A stretch of 42,677 nt of DNA from the NCBI GenBank assembly GCA_003284445.1, contig QBVH01000013.1, forward strand, positions 1 to 42,677. Reading direction: 5' to 3'. The stretch is from Prochlorococcus sp. AG-311-D23. Its GTDB lineage: Bacteria; Cyanobacteriota; Cyanobacteriia; PCC-6307; Cyanobiaceae. Shown here piece by piece: positions 22,934 through 32,100 of this stretch. Made by a program: the position numbers and the translations under genes. How positions within the stretch are numbered: position 1 is the stretch's first letter; each line of letters starts with the position of its first letter. A model generated the notes under the pieces. The model was not told where the DNA came from. It worked only from the letters and a program-made list of their open reading frames with translations, and ran no database searches.

Positions 22934-23298
22934 TAACAACTTCTTCTCCCACCTCTGGAGTTGTAATTACTATCAGCAGCTAATCCAGCCAAGTTAATTA
23001 TTTGTTTTGCACAGGCCGCAACCCCGCTTGATTGGTTATGAAGTAGTCCTTTTTGCATACCTTGTTCGAGATTTACGAGTAGTTTTGCCACCATTTGCGG
23101 CCGCTCAATATTGATCTCTTCAAAGTCTTGAACGATCAAATCCATTGCCTTAGAAGTAATTCTTCGAGCTTGTCTTCTGCTTAATGCATATTCTTCGGTC
23201 ACTCGGGTCGTTACTACGGTGCAGCTGTGGCCTTGAGCGAGTAAGTCAGCAGCAAATCCTGCTCTTAATTCCATTTCCTGCTTATTGGCTTTTTTCAT
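22933..23298 (-). CDS. Terminase-small-subunit-like DNA-binding protein (121 aa)
   Basis: The N-terminal helix-turn-helix (LAQGHSCTVVTTRVTEEYAL then SRRQARRITSKAM) and the following helices (VAKLLVNLEQGMQKGLLHNQ, AACAKQIINLAGLAA) follow the pattern of phage terminase small subunits: HTH, then an oligomerisation helix pair containing an acidic stretch and a final hydrophobic helix. Such proteins select DNA for packaging. In phage satellites a lone small terminase redirects a helper phage's packaging machinery. No large subunit is present, so if real this supports a satellite lifestyle. Family assignment is by pattern only. It overlaps its upstream neighbour by 17 bases. Confidence 0.5.
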   Translation of the reverse strand: MKKANKQEMELRAGFAADLLAQGHSCTVVTTRVTEEYALSRRQARRITSKAMDLIVQDFEEINIERPQMVAKLLVNLEQGMQKGLLHNQSSGVAACAKQIINLAGLAADSNYNSRGGRRSC

Positions 23299-23473
23299 GT
23301 TCCAGCTCGATGCAATGTAGATTCAATTCCCTCTGGAGCATGTGAAAACAAAGTGCCAACTCAGGAACCAAAGAAGGCATTAGATCCCAAGCTTGATTCT
23401 TTTCTATTGTTGAAAAGGCGGAAGTCATTGCTTCTGCGACAGCTAAAAAATCAGAGTGAATGACTTTGGTCAT
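23282..23473 (-). CDS. Small hypothetical protein, first gene of right-end operon (63 aa)
   Basis: MTKVIHSDFLAVAEAMTSAF is followed by a helical chain (LVPELALCFHMLQRELNLHC) and an acidic tail. It overlaps the next gene by 17 bases. It is likely an all-helical small protein translated together with the terminase-like gene. Confidence 0.55.
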   Translation of the reverse strand: MTKVIHSDFLAVAEAMTSAFSTIEKNQAWDLMPSLVPELALCFHMLQRELNLHCIELEHEKSQ

Positions 23474-23851
23474 TTGATCTTGAACTCAGTTTCTTTCTGT
23501 CTAATGTCAGCATTTTCAATCTTGGGATCTAGCTCAAATGACTTCGACACAAAGCAAAGATGATATATCTATTGCTTCTAATATAAAGAATAGATGCATT
23601 GTAACTACTGCTATGACTACTTAAAGATTAGTAATTTTAGTCTATTTAACTCTGTTAAAGTCTTATTTACGAAGACTGAAGTGTAAGAAAAAATCGAGTA
23701 AAATCATTTATATGATTAGAGATATGGCCATAAAGTAAAAAAGAGCCGTTTGGCTCTAGTTTCTGCTCTAATTATTTTATATTTTGTGATTTGATGAATT
23801 TTTAGCAATCTTTAGTGCCTTAGATTGCTTGCCCTGACTGCGGTGAGGGTC
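23474..23851. other. Right end of element B (no gene)
   Basis: This 378-base stretch carries a hairpin (AGAGCC/GGCTCT at 23742-23747 and 23752-23757), the right-end arm repeats TTGGCTCTAG and TGCTCTAA (23750-23771) and the junction with the tRNA at 23852. A 28-codon frame from ATG 23538 exists but has no supporting feature. Confidence 0.6.
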
Positions 23852-23852
23852 A

Positions 23853-23924
<72 letters not shown>

Positions 23925-23936
23925 TTGTGGAAATGA

Positions 23937-24018
23937 TGGGCCGGGTTGGATTTGAACCAACGTAGGCGTAGCCAGCGGATTTACAGTCCGCCCCCATTAA
24001 CCACTCGGGCACCGACCC
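23937..24018 (-). tRNA. trnY-GUA: tRNA-Tyr (anticodon GUA)
   Basis: An 82-nt type II tRNA with acceptor GGGTCGG/CCGGCCC, anticodon loop CTGTAAA, a long variable arm (GCTGGCTACGCC region) and T-arm GGTTCAAATCC. It lies 12 bases upstream of tRNA-Thr on the same strand, so the two are probably co-transcribed. Confidence 0.95.
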
Positions 24019-24126
24019 GATCCACTCAATGAGATTAACAGTAAATGGTGCCACTTTTCTCTAATTTGTTGGTCCTATGTGGTTGGAATCGATACGATCA
24101 AGAAAGATATTTAATTTGCGAGGAAG

Positions 24127-24564
24127 ATGGATCTTTTACTTATTAATGGCCCGAATTTGAATCTTGTTGGAAAAAGAGAACCATCCATATATGGCGCGCA
24201 AACTTTAGAGAACATTCAAGAGGAGCTATTAACTTCAGCTATTGATCTTGATGTGAAGCTCAAATTCTTTCAAAGTAATTCAGAGGGCGACATGATTGAT
24301 TGCATTCAAAAGAGCGTTGGTTCTATTGACGGAATATTGATTAATGCAGGTGCTTATACGCATACTTCTATTGCTCTTAGAGATGCTTTGTTAGGAGTTG
24401 CTATTCCTTATGTGGAAGTACATTTAAGTAATATTTATTCTAGGGAAGAATTTCGCCATAAATCATTCCTTTCAGATAAAGCATTGGGTTTGGTTTGTGG
24501 CTTTGGAGCAAATAGTTATCACCTTGCTTTAGAGGGGATAGTTTCTTATTTAAAGCGAGTCTAA
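24127..24564 (+). CDS. aroQ: 3-dehydroquinate dehydratase, type II (145 aa)
   Basis: The typical type II start ([21 protein letters not shown]) contains the catalytic Tyr (IYG, Tyr22). [20 protein letters not shown] and [20 protein letters not shown] follow, with His and Arg of the active site, then [15 protein letters not shown]. It removes water from 3-dehydroquinate to give 3-dehydroshikimate in aromatic amino acid synthesis. The length is that of the family. It starts 109 bases from tRNA-Tyr, reading away, and is followed after 7 bases by miaE. Confidence 0.96.
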   Translation: MDLLLINGPNLNLVGKREPSIYGAQTLENIQEELLTSAIDLDVKLKFFQSNSEGDMIDCIQKSVGSIDGILINAGAYTHTSIALRDALLGVAIPYVEVHLSNIYSREEFRHKSFLSDKALGLVCGFGANSYHLALEGIVSYLKRV

Positions 24565-24571
24565 AAAGTTT

Positions 24572-25186
24572 ATGGATAATTCCAAATCTCAAGTTGCAGG
24601 ACAATCGAAGATTCGCTGGCTAATAAATAAAACTTCTGAGGATTGGATAGATCTAGCCATTTCTAACCCAATGGAAATTCTTTTGGATCATGCACATTGT
24701 GAGAGAAAGGCTGCAGGAGTAGCTTTGCAACTTATGTTTCGTTATGTTAGTGAACCTGGGCTTTCAGAGGTCCTAAGCCCATTAGCACGAGAAGAGCTTG
24801 AACATTTTGAGAGAGTTTTGTCTATTTTGAATACGCGTGGAAAAAAACTTCAAAAATTAGCCTCACCTCCTTATGGAGCGACTCTGGCAAAAAATATTTG
24901 CAAAGTTGAACCATTGCGAATGTTGGATAGCTTTCTGGTTGCTGGACTTATTGAGGCGAGGAGTCATGAAAGAATGAAATTATTATCTATACATTCTCCT
25001 GATATAGAACTTCGTAATTTGTACGCTGACTTAGTAAAAAGCGAGGCTAGGCATTTTGGGATTTATTGGAAGTTAGCAGATGAACGCTTTGAACGAAATC
25101 TTCTTACTTCTAGGCTGGGAGAATTGGCTAAGGTTGAATCTGATGCTTTGTTGGAAATGCATCATCAGCCAAGGATGCATAGTTAA
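24572..25186 (+). CDS. miaE: tRNA-(ms2io6A) hydroxylase-like, MiaE family (204 aa)
   Basis: A ferritin-like di-iron protein: DHAHCERKAAGVALQLMFRY (about residue 37), EELEHFERVL (~74-83), GLIEARSHERMKLL (~126-139) and SEARHFGIYWKLA (~154-166) supply the Glu/His ligands of the di-iron centre. MiaE hydroxylates the isopentenyl group of modified A37 in tRNA. It lies 7 bases after aroQ in one operon. In cyanobacteria the family is common; specificity is taken from the family. Confidence 0.88.
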   Translation: MDNSKSQVAGQSKIRWLINKTSEDWIDLAISNPMEILLDHAHCERKAAGVALQLMFRYVSEPGLSEVLSPLAREELEHFERVLSILNTRGKKLQKLASPPYGATLAKNICKVEPLRMLDSFLVAGLIEARSHERMKLLSIHSPDIELRNLYADLVKSEARHFGIYWKLADERFERNLLTSRLGELAKVESDALLEMHHQPRMHS

Positions 25187-25222
25187 TTATCTTTTTTAAG
25201 TAGACAGAAGTTACCCAATTAA

Positions 25223-25951
25223 ATGAAAGTTTTGACTATTGCTGGCGTAGGCCCAGGTGATCCTTCTTTATTAACTTTGGCAGCAGTTGAGGCCATTCAA
25301 GAATCAACAGTTGTTTCTTATCCAGTCTCTACGAGAGGAGGAGATAGTTTGGCTGAAAAAATTGCTTCAAAATGGATAACCAAAGATAAAAAAAAATTAC
25401 CTTTACATTTTCCTATGGTTGACGATCAGAACACTTTAAAAAGGGCATGGCGAGTTGCTGGGAATGAATTAATGAAAATGGTTGACAAAGGTGAAAGAGT
25501 TGTTTTCCTTGCTCAAGGAGATATCTCGCTTTTTTCAACAGGCTCTTATCTTTCAAAGGAATTAGAAAAATGTCATCCAGAGTGCGTTGTTCAGTTGATT
25601 CCAGGTGTGACATCTTTTTCCGCAGCTGCCGCTGAAAGTAGATTACCACTTGCTTTTCAGGAGGAAGAATTACTTGTACTGCCTGTTCCAGACTCATCTG
25701 ACGAGCTAAAGACTATTTTATCTGATGCGATGTCTAAGAAAAGGGTAGTCGTTTTGCTCAAGCTTGGTAAAAAATGGGAATGGGTCAAACTTTTGCTTGA
25801 GGAACTTGATCTAATAAAATTTTCTATATTCGCAGAAAAAATAGGATTTTCAGATCAACAAATTCTTAATGCATCTGATCTACCCTCAGGGAGTAGGCCA
25901 TATTTTTCTTTGCTTTTAATTCGACAAAGTTGGCCTTCGACAATGCCCTAA
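25223..25951 (+). CDS. cobI: Precorrin-2 C20-methyltransferase (242 aa)
   Basis: A class III SAM methyltransferase of corrin synthesis: GVGPGDPSLLTLAAVEAI at the start, LAQGDISLFSTGSYLSKEL (the D-SLF motif) at ~93-111 and IPGVTSFSAAAAESRLPL at ~127-144 are hallmark motifs. It methylates precorrin-2 at C20 on the route to cobalamin/pseudocobalamin. It lies 37 bases after miaE, and its 3' end converges on dus. Confidence 0.9.
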   Translation: MKVLTIAGVGPGDPSLLTLAAVEAIQESTVVSYPVSTRGGDSLAEKIASKWITKDKKKLPLHFPMVDDQNTLKRAWRVAGNELMKMVDKGERVVFLAQGDISLFSTGSYLSKELEKCHPECVVQLIPGVTSFSAAAAESRLPLAFQEEELLVLPVPDSSDELKTILSDAMSKKRVVVLLKLGKKWEWVKLLLEELDLIKFSIFAEKIGFSDQQILNASDLPSGSRPYFSLLLIRQSWPSTMP

Positions 25952-25957
25952 AACTTT

Positions 25958-26950
25958 TTAGTTAAATTTAATCAGTTCGTCTTCGAGTAGTTTGATTGCG
26001 TCTTTTGGAGTGCTTGCTCTAACTAATTTATTACGAAGAGTAGACGCACCCTCAAAACCTCTACATGTCCAATTCATATGTTTCCTAGCAATCAAAAGTC
26101 CATGATTACCTTTTTTTGAAACAAGTAATTTTAGGTGCTCTAAAGATAAGCTCACTTTCATCTTTGCATCAGGTTGTTTGAAATTTTTTTGGTTTTTAAT
26201 TTCTTCATCAATTTGCCCAATCAGCCATGGAGCGCCCATGCTTGCCCTCCCTATCATCACCCCATCGGCTTTAGTGATCTCTAGGCATTTAATAGCATCT
26301 TTAGAGTTTTTAATATCACCATTAGCTATTACAGGTATATCTAATGACTTTTTTATTTTTGAAATAGCTTCCCAGTTTGCATAACCAGAAAATCCTTGCT
26401 TTTTCGTTCGTCCGTGAACTGTTATGAGTTGTGCCCCAGCCTCTTGTAGCCCCAAAGCAAAAGATACTGGATCACTTGTGTTCTCACACCATCCCAACCT
26501 TATTTTTACTGTCAATGGAATTGATATTGCTTTTGAAACCTTCTTGACGATTAATTGAGCAAGTTCTGGTTCTTTTAATAAAGCACTTCCGCCTCCTTTT
26601 CTGGCTATTTTTTTTACTGGACAACCCATATTGATATCTATAAGAAATGCACCAGATGATTCGGCTTTTATGGCAGCATCTATCATTGAATCTGGCCGAT
26701 GGTCAAAAAGTTGAACACCAATTGGACCATTTTCTTCAGAAAGCTCGATTATCTTCTCTTCCCCATAACCTAATTCAAGACTTTTAGCATTTACCATTTC
26801 GGTAAAAAGTAAAGCTTTTGGGGACCATCTACGAACAAAATTCCTGAATATTTGATCGCTTACTCCTGCGAGTGGGGACTGAATAACCGGACACTCTAAA
26901 GATCTGGGAGTCCCATTGCCTGACAAGAAAATCGGGGATAACTCTTTCAT
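25958..26950 (-). CDS. dus: tRNA-dihydrouridine synthase (330 aa)
   Basis: The flavin-binding barrel of DusB-like enzymes shows QSPLAGVSDQIFRNF near residue 24, IDINMGCPVKKIARKGGGSA with the catalytic Cys near residue 109, ITVHGRTKKQGFSG at ~183 and IANGDIKNS with MIGRASMGAPWL for FMN binding. It reduces uridine to dihydrouridine in tRNA D-loops using NADPH. It converges on cobI with a 6-base gap and lies 24 bases after the small membrane gene on the same strand. Confidence 0.93.
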   Translation of the reverse strand: MKELSPIFLSGNGTPRSLECPVIQSPLAGVSDQIFRNFVRRWSPKALLFTEMVNAKSLELGYGEEKIIELSEENGPIGVQLFDHRPDSMIDAAIKAESSGAFLIDINMGCPVKKIARKGGGSALLKEPELAQLIVKKVSKAISIPLTVKIRLGWCENTSDPVSFALGLQEAGAQLITVHGRTKKQGFSGYANWEAISKIKKSLDIPVIANGDIKNSKDAIKCLEITKADGVMIGRASMGAPWLIGQIDEEIKNQKNFKQPDAKMKVSLSLEHLKLLVSKKGNHGLLIARKHMNWTCRGFEGASTLRNKLVRASTPKDAIKLLEDELIKFN

Positions 26951-26974
26951 CTTTAGAGTAAAATTGGATTTATT

Positions 26975-27205
26975 TCAGTCATTACATAAAGAGAAAATTT
27001 TATTTGTTTCGCTTATTTCTGAAAATAAGCAAATAATAATTATTGATGCTTTTAGGGAAATTGGAACTTGAAGAACAGGTAGCAAAATCAGAAATAATCC
27101 TATTAAAGATGGTTTGGAAATTGCTGAATTCCAATCTTTTCTGGTCAATCTTTTTATAGAAGTTTGATTTCTAAATTTCATTTTGGAATCGAACTCTTTG
27201 CTCAT
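26975..27205 (-). CDS. Small membrane protein (76 aa)
   Basis: I start it at ATG 27205 (MSKEFDSKMKFRNQTSIKRL); an earlier ATG at 27253 would add 16 residues. A basic N-terminus precedes two hydrophobic segments (SLIGLFLILLPVLQVPI and ASIIIICLFS). It is upstream of dus on the same strand and divergent from der, 72 bases away. No family is recognised. Confidence 0.55.
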   Translation of the reverse strand: MSKEFDSKMKFRNQTSIKRLTRKDWNSAISKPSLIGLFLILLPVLQVPISLKASIIIICLFSEISETNKIFSLCND

Positions 27206-27277
27206 ACTTGTAGTATGAAGAATTAATCTTAATTCTGACCTATAAAGGGTCAATAATCTTATGAAAGGTAGAGAAAT

Positions 27278-28648
27278 TTGGCGCTACCAATAGTCGCAAT
27301 AATTGGACGCCCAAATGTTGGGAAATCTACATTGGTGAATCGCTTATGTCAGAGTAGGGAAGCCATTGTTCATGATGAGCCAGGGGTAACGAGAGATCGA
27401 ACTTATCAAGATGGATTCTGGAGGGATAGAGACTTCAAAGTTGTAGATACAGGAGGGCTGGTTTTTGATGATGATAGTGAATTCCTTCCTGAAATTAGAG
27501 AGCAAGCTAACCTTGCTCTTGAAGAAGCCGTAGTTGCATTAGTAATTGTTGATGGCCAGGAGGGCATCACTACCGCTGATGAATCGATTGCGGAATTTTT
27601 AAGGTCTCATTCCTGCAAAACACTCGTGGTAGTTAATAAATGTGAATCTCCCGAACAAGGGTTAGCAATGGCCGCTGAATTTTGGAGGCTCGGTCTTGGT
27701 GAGCCCTATCCAATCTCTGCAATACATGGAGTAGGTACAGGCGATCTGCTTGATCATGTGGTTAAATTTTTTCCCTCTAAAGATTTAGATAAAGTTAGTG
27801 ATTCTCCTGTTCAATTGGCAATTATTGGGAGACCGAATGTAGGAAAGTCAAGTCTTCTTAATTCTATTTGTGGAGAGACAAGGGCAATTGTTAGTTCTAT
27901 TACGGGTACAACTCGAGATACGATTGATACTCGAATTACTCATCAGGGTAAGGAATGGAAATTAGTTGACACGGCGGGAATACGTAGGCGTAGAAGTGTT
28001 AATTATGGCCCAGAATTTTTTGGTATTAATCGCAGTTTTAAGGCAATAGAAAGAAGTGATGTCTGTGTGTTGGTTATAGATGCTTTGGATGGAGTCACAG
28101 AACAAGATCAAAGGCTTGCAGGTAGAATTGAGCAGGAAGGAAGAGCTTGTTTGATAGTCATTAATAAATGGGATGCTGTAGAAAAAGATAGTCACACAAT
28201 GTCTGCGATGGAAAAAGACATTCGTTCAAAATTATATTTTCTCGATTGGGCCGAGATGATCTTTACATCAGCACTTACGGGACAAAGAGTAGAAGGAATT
28301 TTTGCATTAGCTACTTTGGCTGTTGATCAGAGTAGAAGAAGGGTAACTACATCAGTTGTTAATGAGGTGCTGACTGAGGCATTAAAATGGAGAAGTCCTC
28401 CTACAACAAGAGGTGGAAAACAAGGGCGTCTTTATTACGGTACTCAAGTAGCTATTAATCCTCCAAGTTTTACTCTGTTCGTTAATGAACCTAAGTTGTT
28501 TGGTGAAACTTACCGAAGATATATTGAGAGACAAATTAGAGAAGGTCTTGGTTTTGAAGGGACTCCTATAAAATTGTTTTGGAGAGGGAAGCAGCAACGC
28601 GATGTCGAAAAAGATTTGGCACGCCAGCAGAGAGGGGCCCGAAATTAG
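27278..28648 (+). CDS. der: Ribosome-associated GTPase Der/EngA (456 aa)
   Basis: Two consecutive G domains: [10 protein letters not shown] (10-19) with DEPGVTRDR and DTGGL, then a second [10 protein letters not shown] near 187 with [10 protein letters not shown] and [12 protein letters not shown] at ~292 and a C-terminal KH-like domain ([20 protein letters not shown]). This double-G architecture is unique to Der, which is needed for 50S assembly. TTG 27278 is used as start because the residues directly following ([14 protein letters not shown]) match the family N-terminus. Confidence 0.96.
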   Translation: MALPIVAIIGRPNVGKSTLVNRLCQSREAIVHDEPGVTRDRTYQDGFWRDRDFKVVDTGGLVFDDDSEFLPEIREQANLALEEAVVALVIVDGQEGITTADESIAEFLRSHSCKTLVVVNKCESPEQGLAMAAEFWRLGLGEPYPISAIHGVGTGDLLDHVVKFFPSKDLDKVSDSPVQLAIIGRPNVGKSSLLNSICGETRAIVSSITGTTRDTIDTRITHQGKEWKLVDTAGIRRRRSVNYGPEFFGINRSFKAIERSDVCVLVIDALDGVTEQDQRLAGRIEQEGRACLIVINKWDAVEKDSHTMSAMEKDIRSKLYFLDWAEMIFTSALTGQRVEGIFALATLAVDQSRRRVTTSVVNEVLTEALKWRSPPTTRGGKQGRLYYGTQVAINPPSFTLFVNEPKLFGETYRRYIERQIREGLGFEGTPIKLFWRGKQQRDVEKDLARQQRGARN

Positions 28649-28657
28649 TAATTATTT

Positions 28658-29572
28658 ATGGATTGGCTACAAAAAATTCCAATTGGTCAATATGTCTCTG
28701 GCAAATCAAGCTGGCTTCGAAATATTGATCCTCGAATTAAACTCTCTTGGGTCTTGGTGTTTTTGTTGACTCCGATTTTAGCTAATTCCTTTTGGAGAAT
28801 TTCAACAGCTTTTGTTATTTTATTAATTACATTTTTTAGCTTCCTCCCTCCACGTATTTGGTGGAGGTCTCTAGTGTTTGTATTGGCGTTCTCTTTGGTT
28901 CTTGGATCCTTGTCGATTGTTTTACCTGCTAGTCAAGCATCCTTTGAATTACCCATAAGAGCATCTGATGAAATACCAGGAGCAATTGTTTTGACTCGAT
29001 CATGGGAGGTCTTCAGGTTGGGGCCATTTGACTTCGGGGGGATTTCACTAGGTCCATTGATTGTCGATCGCCGCTCTGCCGAGTTAGGTATTAAAACTTC
29101 GACCTTGATTTTTACTGTTATTCACAGTGTTAATTTGATGTTGATTACAACACCTCCCGAAGATCTTGTGTGGGCAATAAGGTGGTTTTTTGCACCATTA
29201 ACTTTATTGGGATTTCCTTTAGAAAGGGTTTCCTTTCAACTGCTTTTGGCTTTACGCTTTTTACCTTTAGTTCAAGAAGAGCTCCAAAACCTCTTTCGCT
29301 CAATTGCTGTAAGGGGAATTGATTTTAAAAAATTTGGACTTAAAAGTTCATTGGGTTTATTAGTGACTTTAGGTGAAAGACTATTGTCAAATATCTTGCT
29401 TAGAGCAGAACAGGGGGCCGATTCATTAATGTCAAGGCAGGGACTTTGGTTATCATCAGAACAACTACGATCAAGTGCTGCTCTAAATCCCAAATATTTG
29501 TGGGTTAACACAAGTTCGATTTTTTTGCTTTTGATAGCTATTAGCTTGCGTTGTATGTATGGTACAACTTAA
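28658..29572 (+). CDS. EcfT/CbiQ-type transporter transmembrane protein (304 aa)
   Basis: An ECF-transporter T component: an N-terminal SWLRNIDPRIKLSWVLV motif, several membrane helices, and the coupling-helix motif with ALRFLPLVQEELQNLF, SIAVRGIDF and RAEQGADSLMSRQG, which matches the A-R-G signatures of EcfT. It would couple ATPase units to a substrate-binding S component for a vitamin or metal. In cyanobacteria it is found beside der and pipX, so substrate cannot be stated. It starts 9 bases after der. Confidence 0.82.
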   Translation: MDWLQKIPIGQYVSGKSSWLRNIDPRIKLSWVLVFLLTPILANSFWRISTAFVILLITFFSFLPPRIWWRSLVFVLAFSLVLGSLSIVLPASQASFELPIRASDEIPGAIVLTRSWEVFRLGPFDFGGISLGPLIVDRRSAELGIKTSTLIFTVIHSVNLMLITTPPEDLVWAIRWFFAPLTLLGFPLERVSFQLLLALRFLPLVQEELQNLFRSIAVRGIDFKKFGLKSSLGLLVTLGERLLSNILLRAEQGADSLMSRQGLWLSSEQLRSSAALNPKYLWVNTSSIFLLLIAISLRCMYGTT

Positions 29573-29587
29573 TTAAAAAAATCAGAT

Positions 29588-29854
29588 TTGAACGCTGAGC
29601 GCTATCTAAATCATCCAACTTTTGGAATGCTATATCTAGTGTCACCAGCAAGCAATGGTAGAGACGTATATGCAACTCTATATGCGCAGAAAATATTCTT
29701 TTTAGTTACGCTTCAATCACGTGGAGCAACTTTTGAAGTTATTCCATATTTGGATGCTCGACATTACTCGGAAATGCATATGACTAAATGTAGAAGAGAA
29801 AAAGCTTCCGATATTGACGTTTGGCAAGAACTATTTAATCAAACTTTTATGTAA
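29588..29854 (+). CDS. pipX: PII-interacting protein PipX (88 aa)
   Basis: The N-terminal Tudor-like fold NAERYLNHPTFGMLYLVSPA, then ATLYAQKIFFLVTLQSRGAT and the C-terminal helices ending VWQELFNQTFM match PipX of cyanobacteria almost throughout. PipX bridges PII and NtcA: it coactivates NtcA under nitrogen limitation and is sequestered by PII when nitrogen is sufficient. Start TTG 29588, 15 bases after the transporter gene and 11 before pipY. The pipX-pipY order is the cyanobacterial signature. Confidence 0.93.
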   Translation: MNAERYLNHPTFGMLYLVSPASNGRDVYATLYAQKIFFLVTLQSRGATFEVIPYLDARHYSEMHMTKCRREKASDIDVWQELFNQTFM

Positions 29855-29865
29855 TTCTATTTGAC

Positions 29866-30507
29866 TTGATTTTGACTGGATCTAATGAATTTAAGATAAT
29901 CAAAGACTCTTTACCCCTTGGGGTAAATTTACTTGCTGTAAGCAAGGGGCATGAGCATGAATCGATACGTAAACTTTATGGTTATGGCCAGTTGGATTTT
30001 GGAGAAAGTCGTTTACAAGAGGCTATCCCTAAAAAAATTGATCTAAGTGATCTAAAGCAACTGAGATGGCATTTTGTAGGAACATTACAGAAAAATAAAG
30101 TTAGAGGAGTTATTAAAGAATTTGACTTTATTCATTCTGTTGATTCATTCCCTTTGCTTGAACGAATTTCAAGGATTTCACAAGAAGAGCAAAAATCTCC
30201 GAAAATATTTTTACAAGTAAAATTTAAAGATGACCCCAACAAAGGTGGATTTTTAAAACAAGATCTTTTGAAAAGTTGGTCTGATATTCTTTCTTTGAAG
30301 AATATTCATTTGATTGGATTAATGACGATTCCACCAATAGTTCTTAATTCCCATCAAAGAAAAGATTTATTTTGTGAATGTAGAAAATTTGCAAATCATT
30401 TGGGATTAAAGGATTGCTCAATGGGAATGAGCAATGATTGGCAAGAAGCTATTCAAGGTGGTGCTACTTGGATTCGATTGGGATCTCTTTTGTTTGGAAA
30501 ACGTTAG
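29866..30507 (+). CDS. pipY: PLP homeostasis protein PipY (YggS/PROSC family, 213 aa)
   Basis: The alanine-racemase-like barrel keeps NLLAVSKGHEHESIRKLYGY (Lys binding PLP in AVSKG, near residue 26), DFGESRLQEAIPK, LRWHFVGTLQKNKVRG, GLMTIPP, MGMSNDWQEAIQGGATWIRL and G(S/T)LLFGKR. YggS-family proteins bind PLP and keep B6 and amino acid pools balanced; in cyanobacteria PipY works with PipX. TTG 29866 is the first start after pipX; a TTG at 29872 is close. Confidence 0.9.
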   Translation: MILTGSNEFKIIKDSLPLGVNLLAVSKGHEHESIRKLYGYGQLDFGESRLQEAIPKKIDLSDLKQLRWHFVGTLQKNKVRGVIKEFDFIHSVDSFPLLERISRISQEEQKSPKIFLQVKFKDDPNKGGFLKQDLLKSWSDILSLKNIHLIGLMTIPPIVLNSHQRKDLFCECRKFANHLGLKDCSMGMSNDWQEAIQGGATWIRLGSLLFGKR

Positions 30508-30668
30508 AATTAGATAAATTGTCGAAGATATGAAAAAACTAATAAAAAGCTTGCCCCTTAAGTTAAGGAACGTTATTTAAGTATATGGTTCATCCTTCAT
30601 GTTATTGAAGATGTATCAACTGTTGGCTTATCCAACTTTTTAACAAATCATCCCGAGAGGATTAACTG

Positions 30669-31244
30669 GTGTCGCTTATTTCCCGTCTTCGTGCTGTCGT
30701 CGCTGGCGATGACTTTTTAGATAGTGATTTTGATGAGCTCGATTACGAAACAAGTGATGACTTTGAGAATTTCAATAGAGGCAACAAAGAAGGAAGTACA
30801 GACATGGCAACCATCTCTCAGGCCAACCCTTTTGATGGAAGTAGTGGTTTTCCTTCCTCAAACGTTATTGGGATGCCTGGGATCTCAACAAATGATTCTG
30901 AAGTTAGTTTGATGGAACCTCGAAGTTTTGATGAAATGCCAAGAGTGATCCAAGCTTTGAGAGAGCGTAAAACAGTTATCTTAAATCTCACAATGATGGA
31001 GCCTGATCAGGCTCAAAGAGCAGTTGATTTTGTCGCAGGCGGAACGTTTGCTATTGACGGACATCAAGAAAGAGTCGGAGAAAGTATTTTCCTTTTTGCA
31101 CCTTCTTGCGTAACAGTAACTAATTCATTTCAAGAGGAAGCCTCCCCTTCATGTATGAGTAATAAAGGTAATGATTTGATTTCCAAGGAAACCTCTCCTG
31201 CGCCAGAGCCAGCTTGGGGGGAGACAGTGGCTACTGCTCTTTGA
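30669..31244 (+). CDS. sepF: Cell-division protein SepF (191 aa)
   Basis: A membrane-targeting amphipathic N-terminus ([14 protein letters not shown]) and acidic linker precede the globular domain [19 protein letters not shown] with [20 protein letters not shown] and [20 protein letters not shown], the SepF dimer fold. In cyanobacteria SepF (Cdv2) binds FtsZ. Start GTG 30669 follows GAGAGGA at a good distance. It lies 13 bases before proC. Confidence 0.93.
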   Translation: MSLISRLRAVVAGDDFLDSDFDELDYETSDDFENFNRGNKEGSTDMATISQANPFDGSSGFPSSNVIGMPGISTNDSEVSLMEPRSFDEMPRVIQALRERKTVILNLTMMEPDQAQRAVDFVAGGTFAIDGHQERVGESIFLFAPSCVTVTNSFQEEASPSCMSNKGNDLISKETSPAPEPAWGETVATAL

Positions 31245-31257
31245 ATGATTAAATAGA

Positions 31258-32100
31258 TTGGAAATTTCTATTGGTATAATTGGCTTTGGCAGTATGGCAA
31301 AGGCTATTATTTCTCCTCTTTTAGAGAGAGGGGAATACCATCCTCAACATGTTTTAGGAATAGTTGGTAAGAGATCAAGTATTGCATCTGCATTGAAGGA
31401 TCTTCCAAAAGAAGTAAAAGTCGTGTCTAGCGAAGATTTTTTGTCTAAAGAAGTATGGGAGGCTCCATTGAAAATATTGGCTGTAAAACCTCAACAATTC
31501 AGCCAAATAAAAGAATCTGTCTCATTATTTCAGTCGAATGATCAATTCCCTAAGCCGTTGTTGATTTCAGTGTTAGCTGGAATAACATTGAAAAGTCTTA
31601 AGAAAGCTTTCCCTAGTCACACATGTGTAAGAGCAGTGCCCAACACCCCTTCTCTTGTCGGCCAAGGGCTTACTGGTTTGGCGTGGTCAGATGATATGAC
31701 TTTAGATCAAAAGCAAGTTGTTAGAAAGATTTTTGAACCTATTAGTGAAATTTACGAGTTAGAAGAGGAAAAACTTGATTCCTTTTTGGCTTTAACTTCT
31801 TCAGGACCTGCCTATATAGCTTTAGTTGTTGAAGCAATGGCTGATGGAGCTGTTGCCGCAGGATTACCACGACACTTATCCAATCAATTAGCTCATAAAA
31901 CCCTCTCAGGCACTGCATCTCTACTAAGAGAAAAGAGTTTGCACCCTGCTGAACTCAAAGATATGGTTGCCTCCCCTGCAGGTACTACGATTAGCGGTCT
32001 TCGACACCTTGAACTTGTTGGCTTGAGATCCGCCTTGATTGAAGCAGTTGTTTTGGCAGCGCAGAAGAGTCGTCAATTGGCCGAGGAAGTTTCGAGTTAG
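31258..32100 (+). CDS. proC: Pyrroline-5-carboxylate reductase (280 aa)
   Basis: A Rossmann NADPH site IGIIGFGSMAKAI lies at 4-16. LAVKPQQF, RAVPNTPSLVGQGLTGL and the C-terminal SSGPAYIALVVEAMADGAVA with KDMVASPAGTTISGL are ProC signatures. It makes proline from P5C. TTG start at 31258, 13 bases after sepF. Its last 110 bases overlap the convergent glycosyltransferase gene. Confidence 0.94.
   Translation: MEISIGIIGFGSMAKAIISPLLERGEYHPQHVLGIVGKRSSIASALKDLPKEVKVVSSEDFLSKEVWEAPLKILAVKPQQFSQIKESVSLFQSNDQFPKPLLISVLAGITLKSLKKAFPSHTCVRAVPNTPSLVGQGLTGLAWSDDMTLDQKQVVRKIFEPISEIYELEEEKLDSFLALTSSGPAYIALVVEAMADGAVAAGLPRHLSNQLAHKTLSGTASLLREKSLHPAELKDMVASPAGTTISGLRHLELVGLRSALIEAVVLAAQKSRQLAEEVSS

Larger units (their letters stand above)
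12386..23852. mobile_element. Element B: tycheposon-like element integrated at tRNA-Thr
   Basis: It is flanked by perfect 47-bp direct repeats of the tRNA-Thr 3' end. The integrase is just inside the left end, TTGGCTCTA repeats lie at both ends, and a primase-helicase module, secreted cargo and a terminase-small-subunit-like operon lie between. The perfect att repeats and intact integrase suggest recent insertion and possible mobility. The satellite interpretation is inference. Confidence 0.8.
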
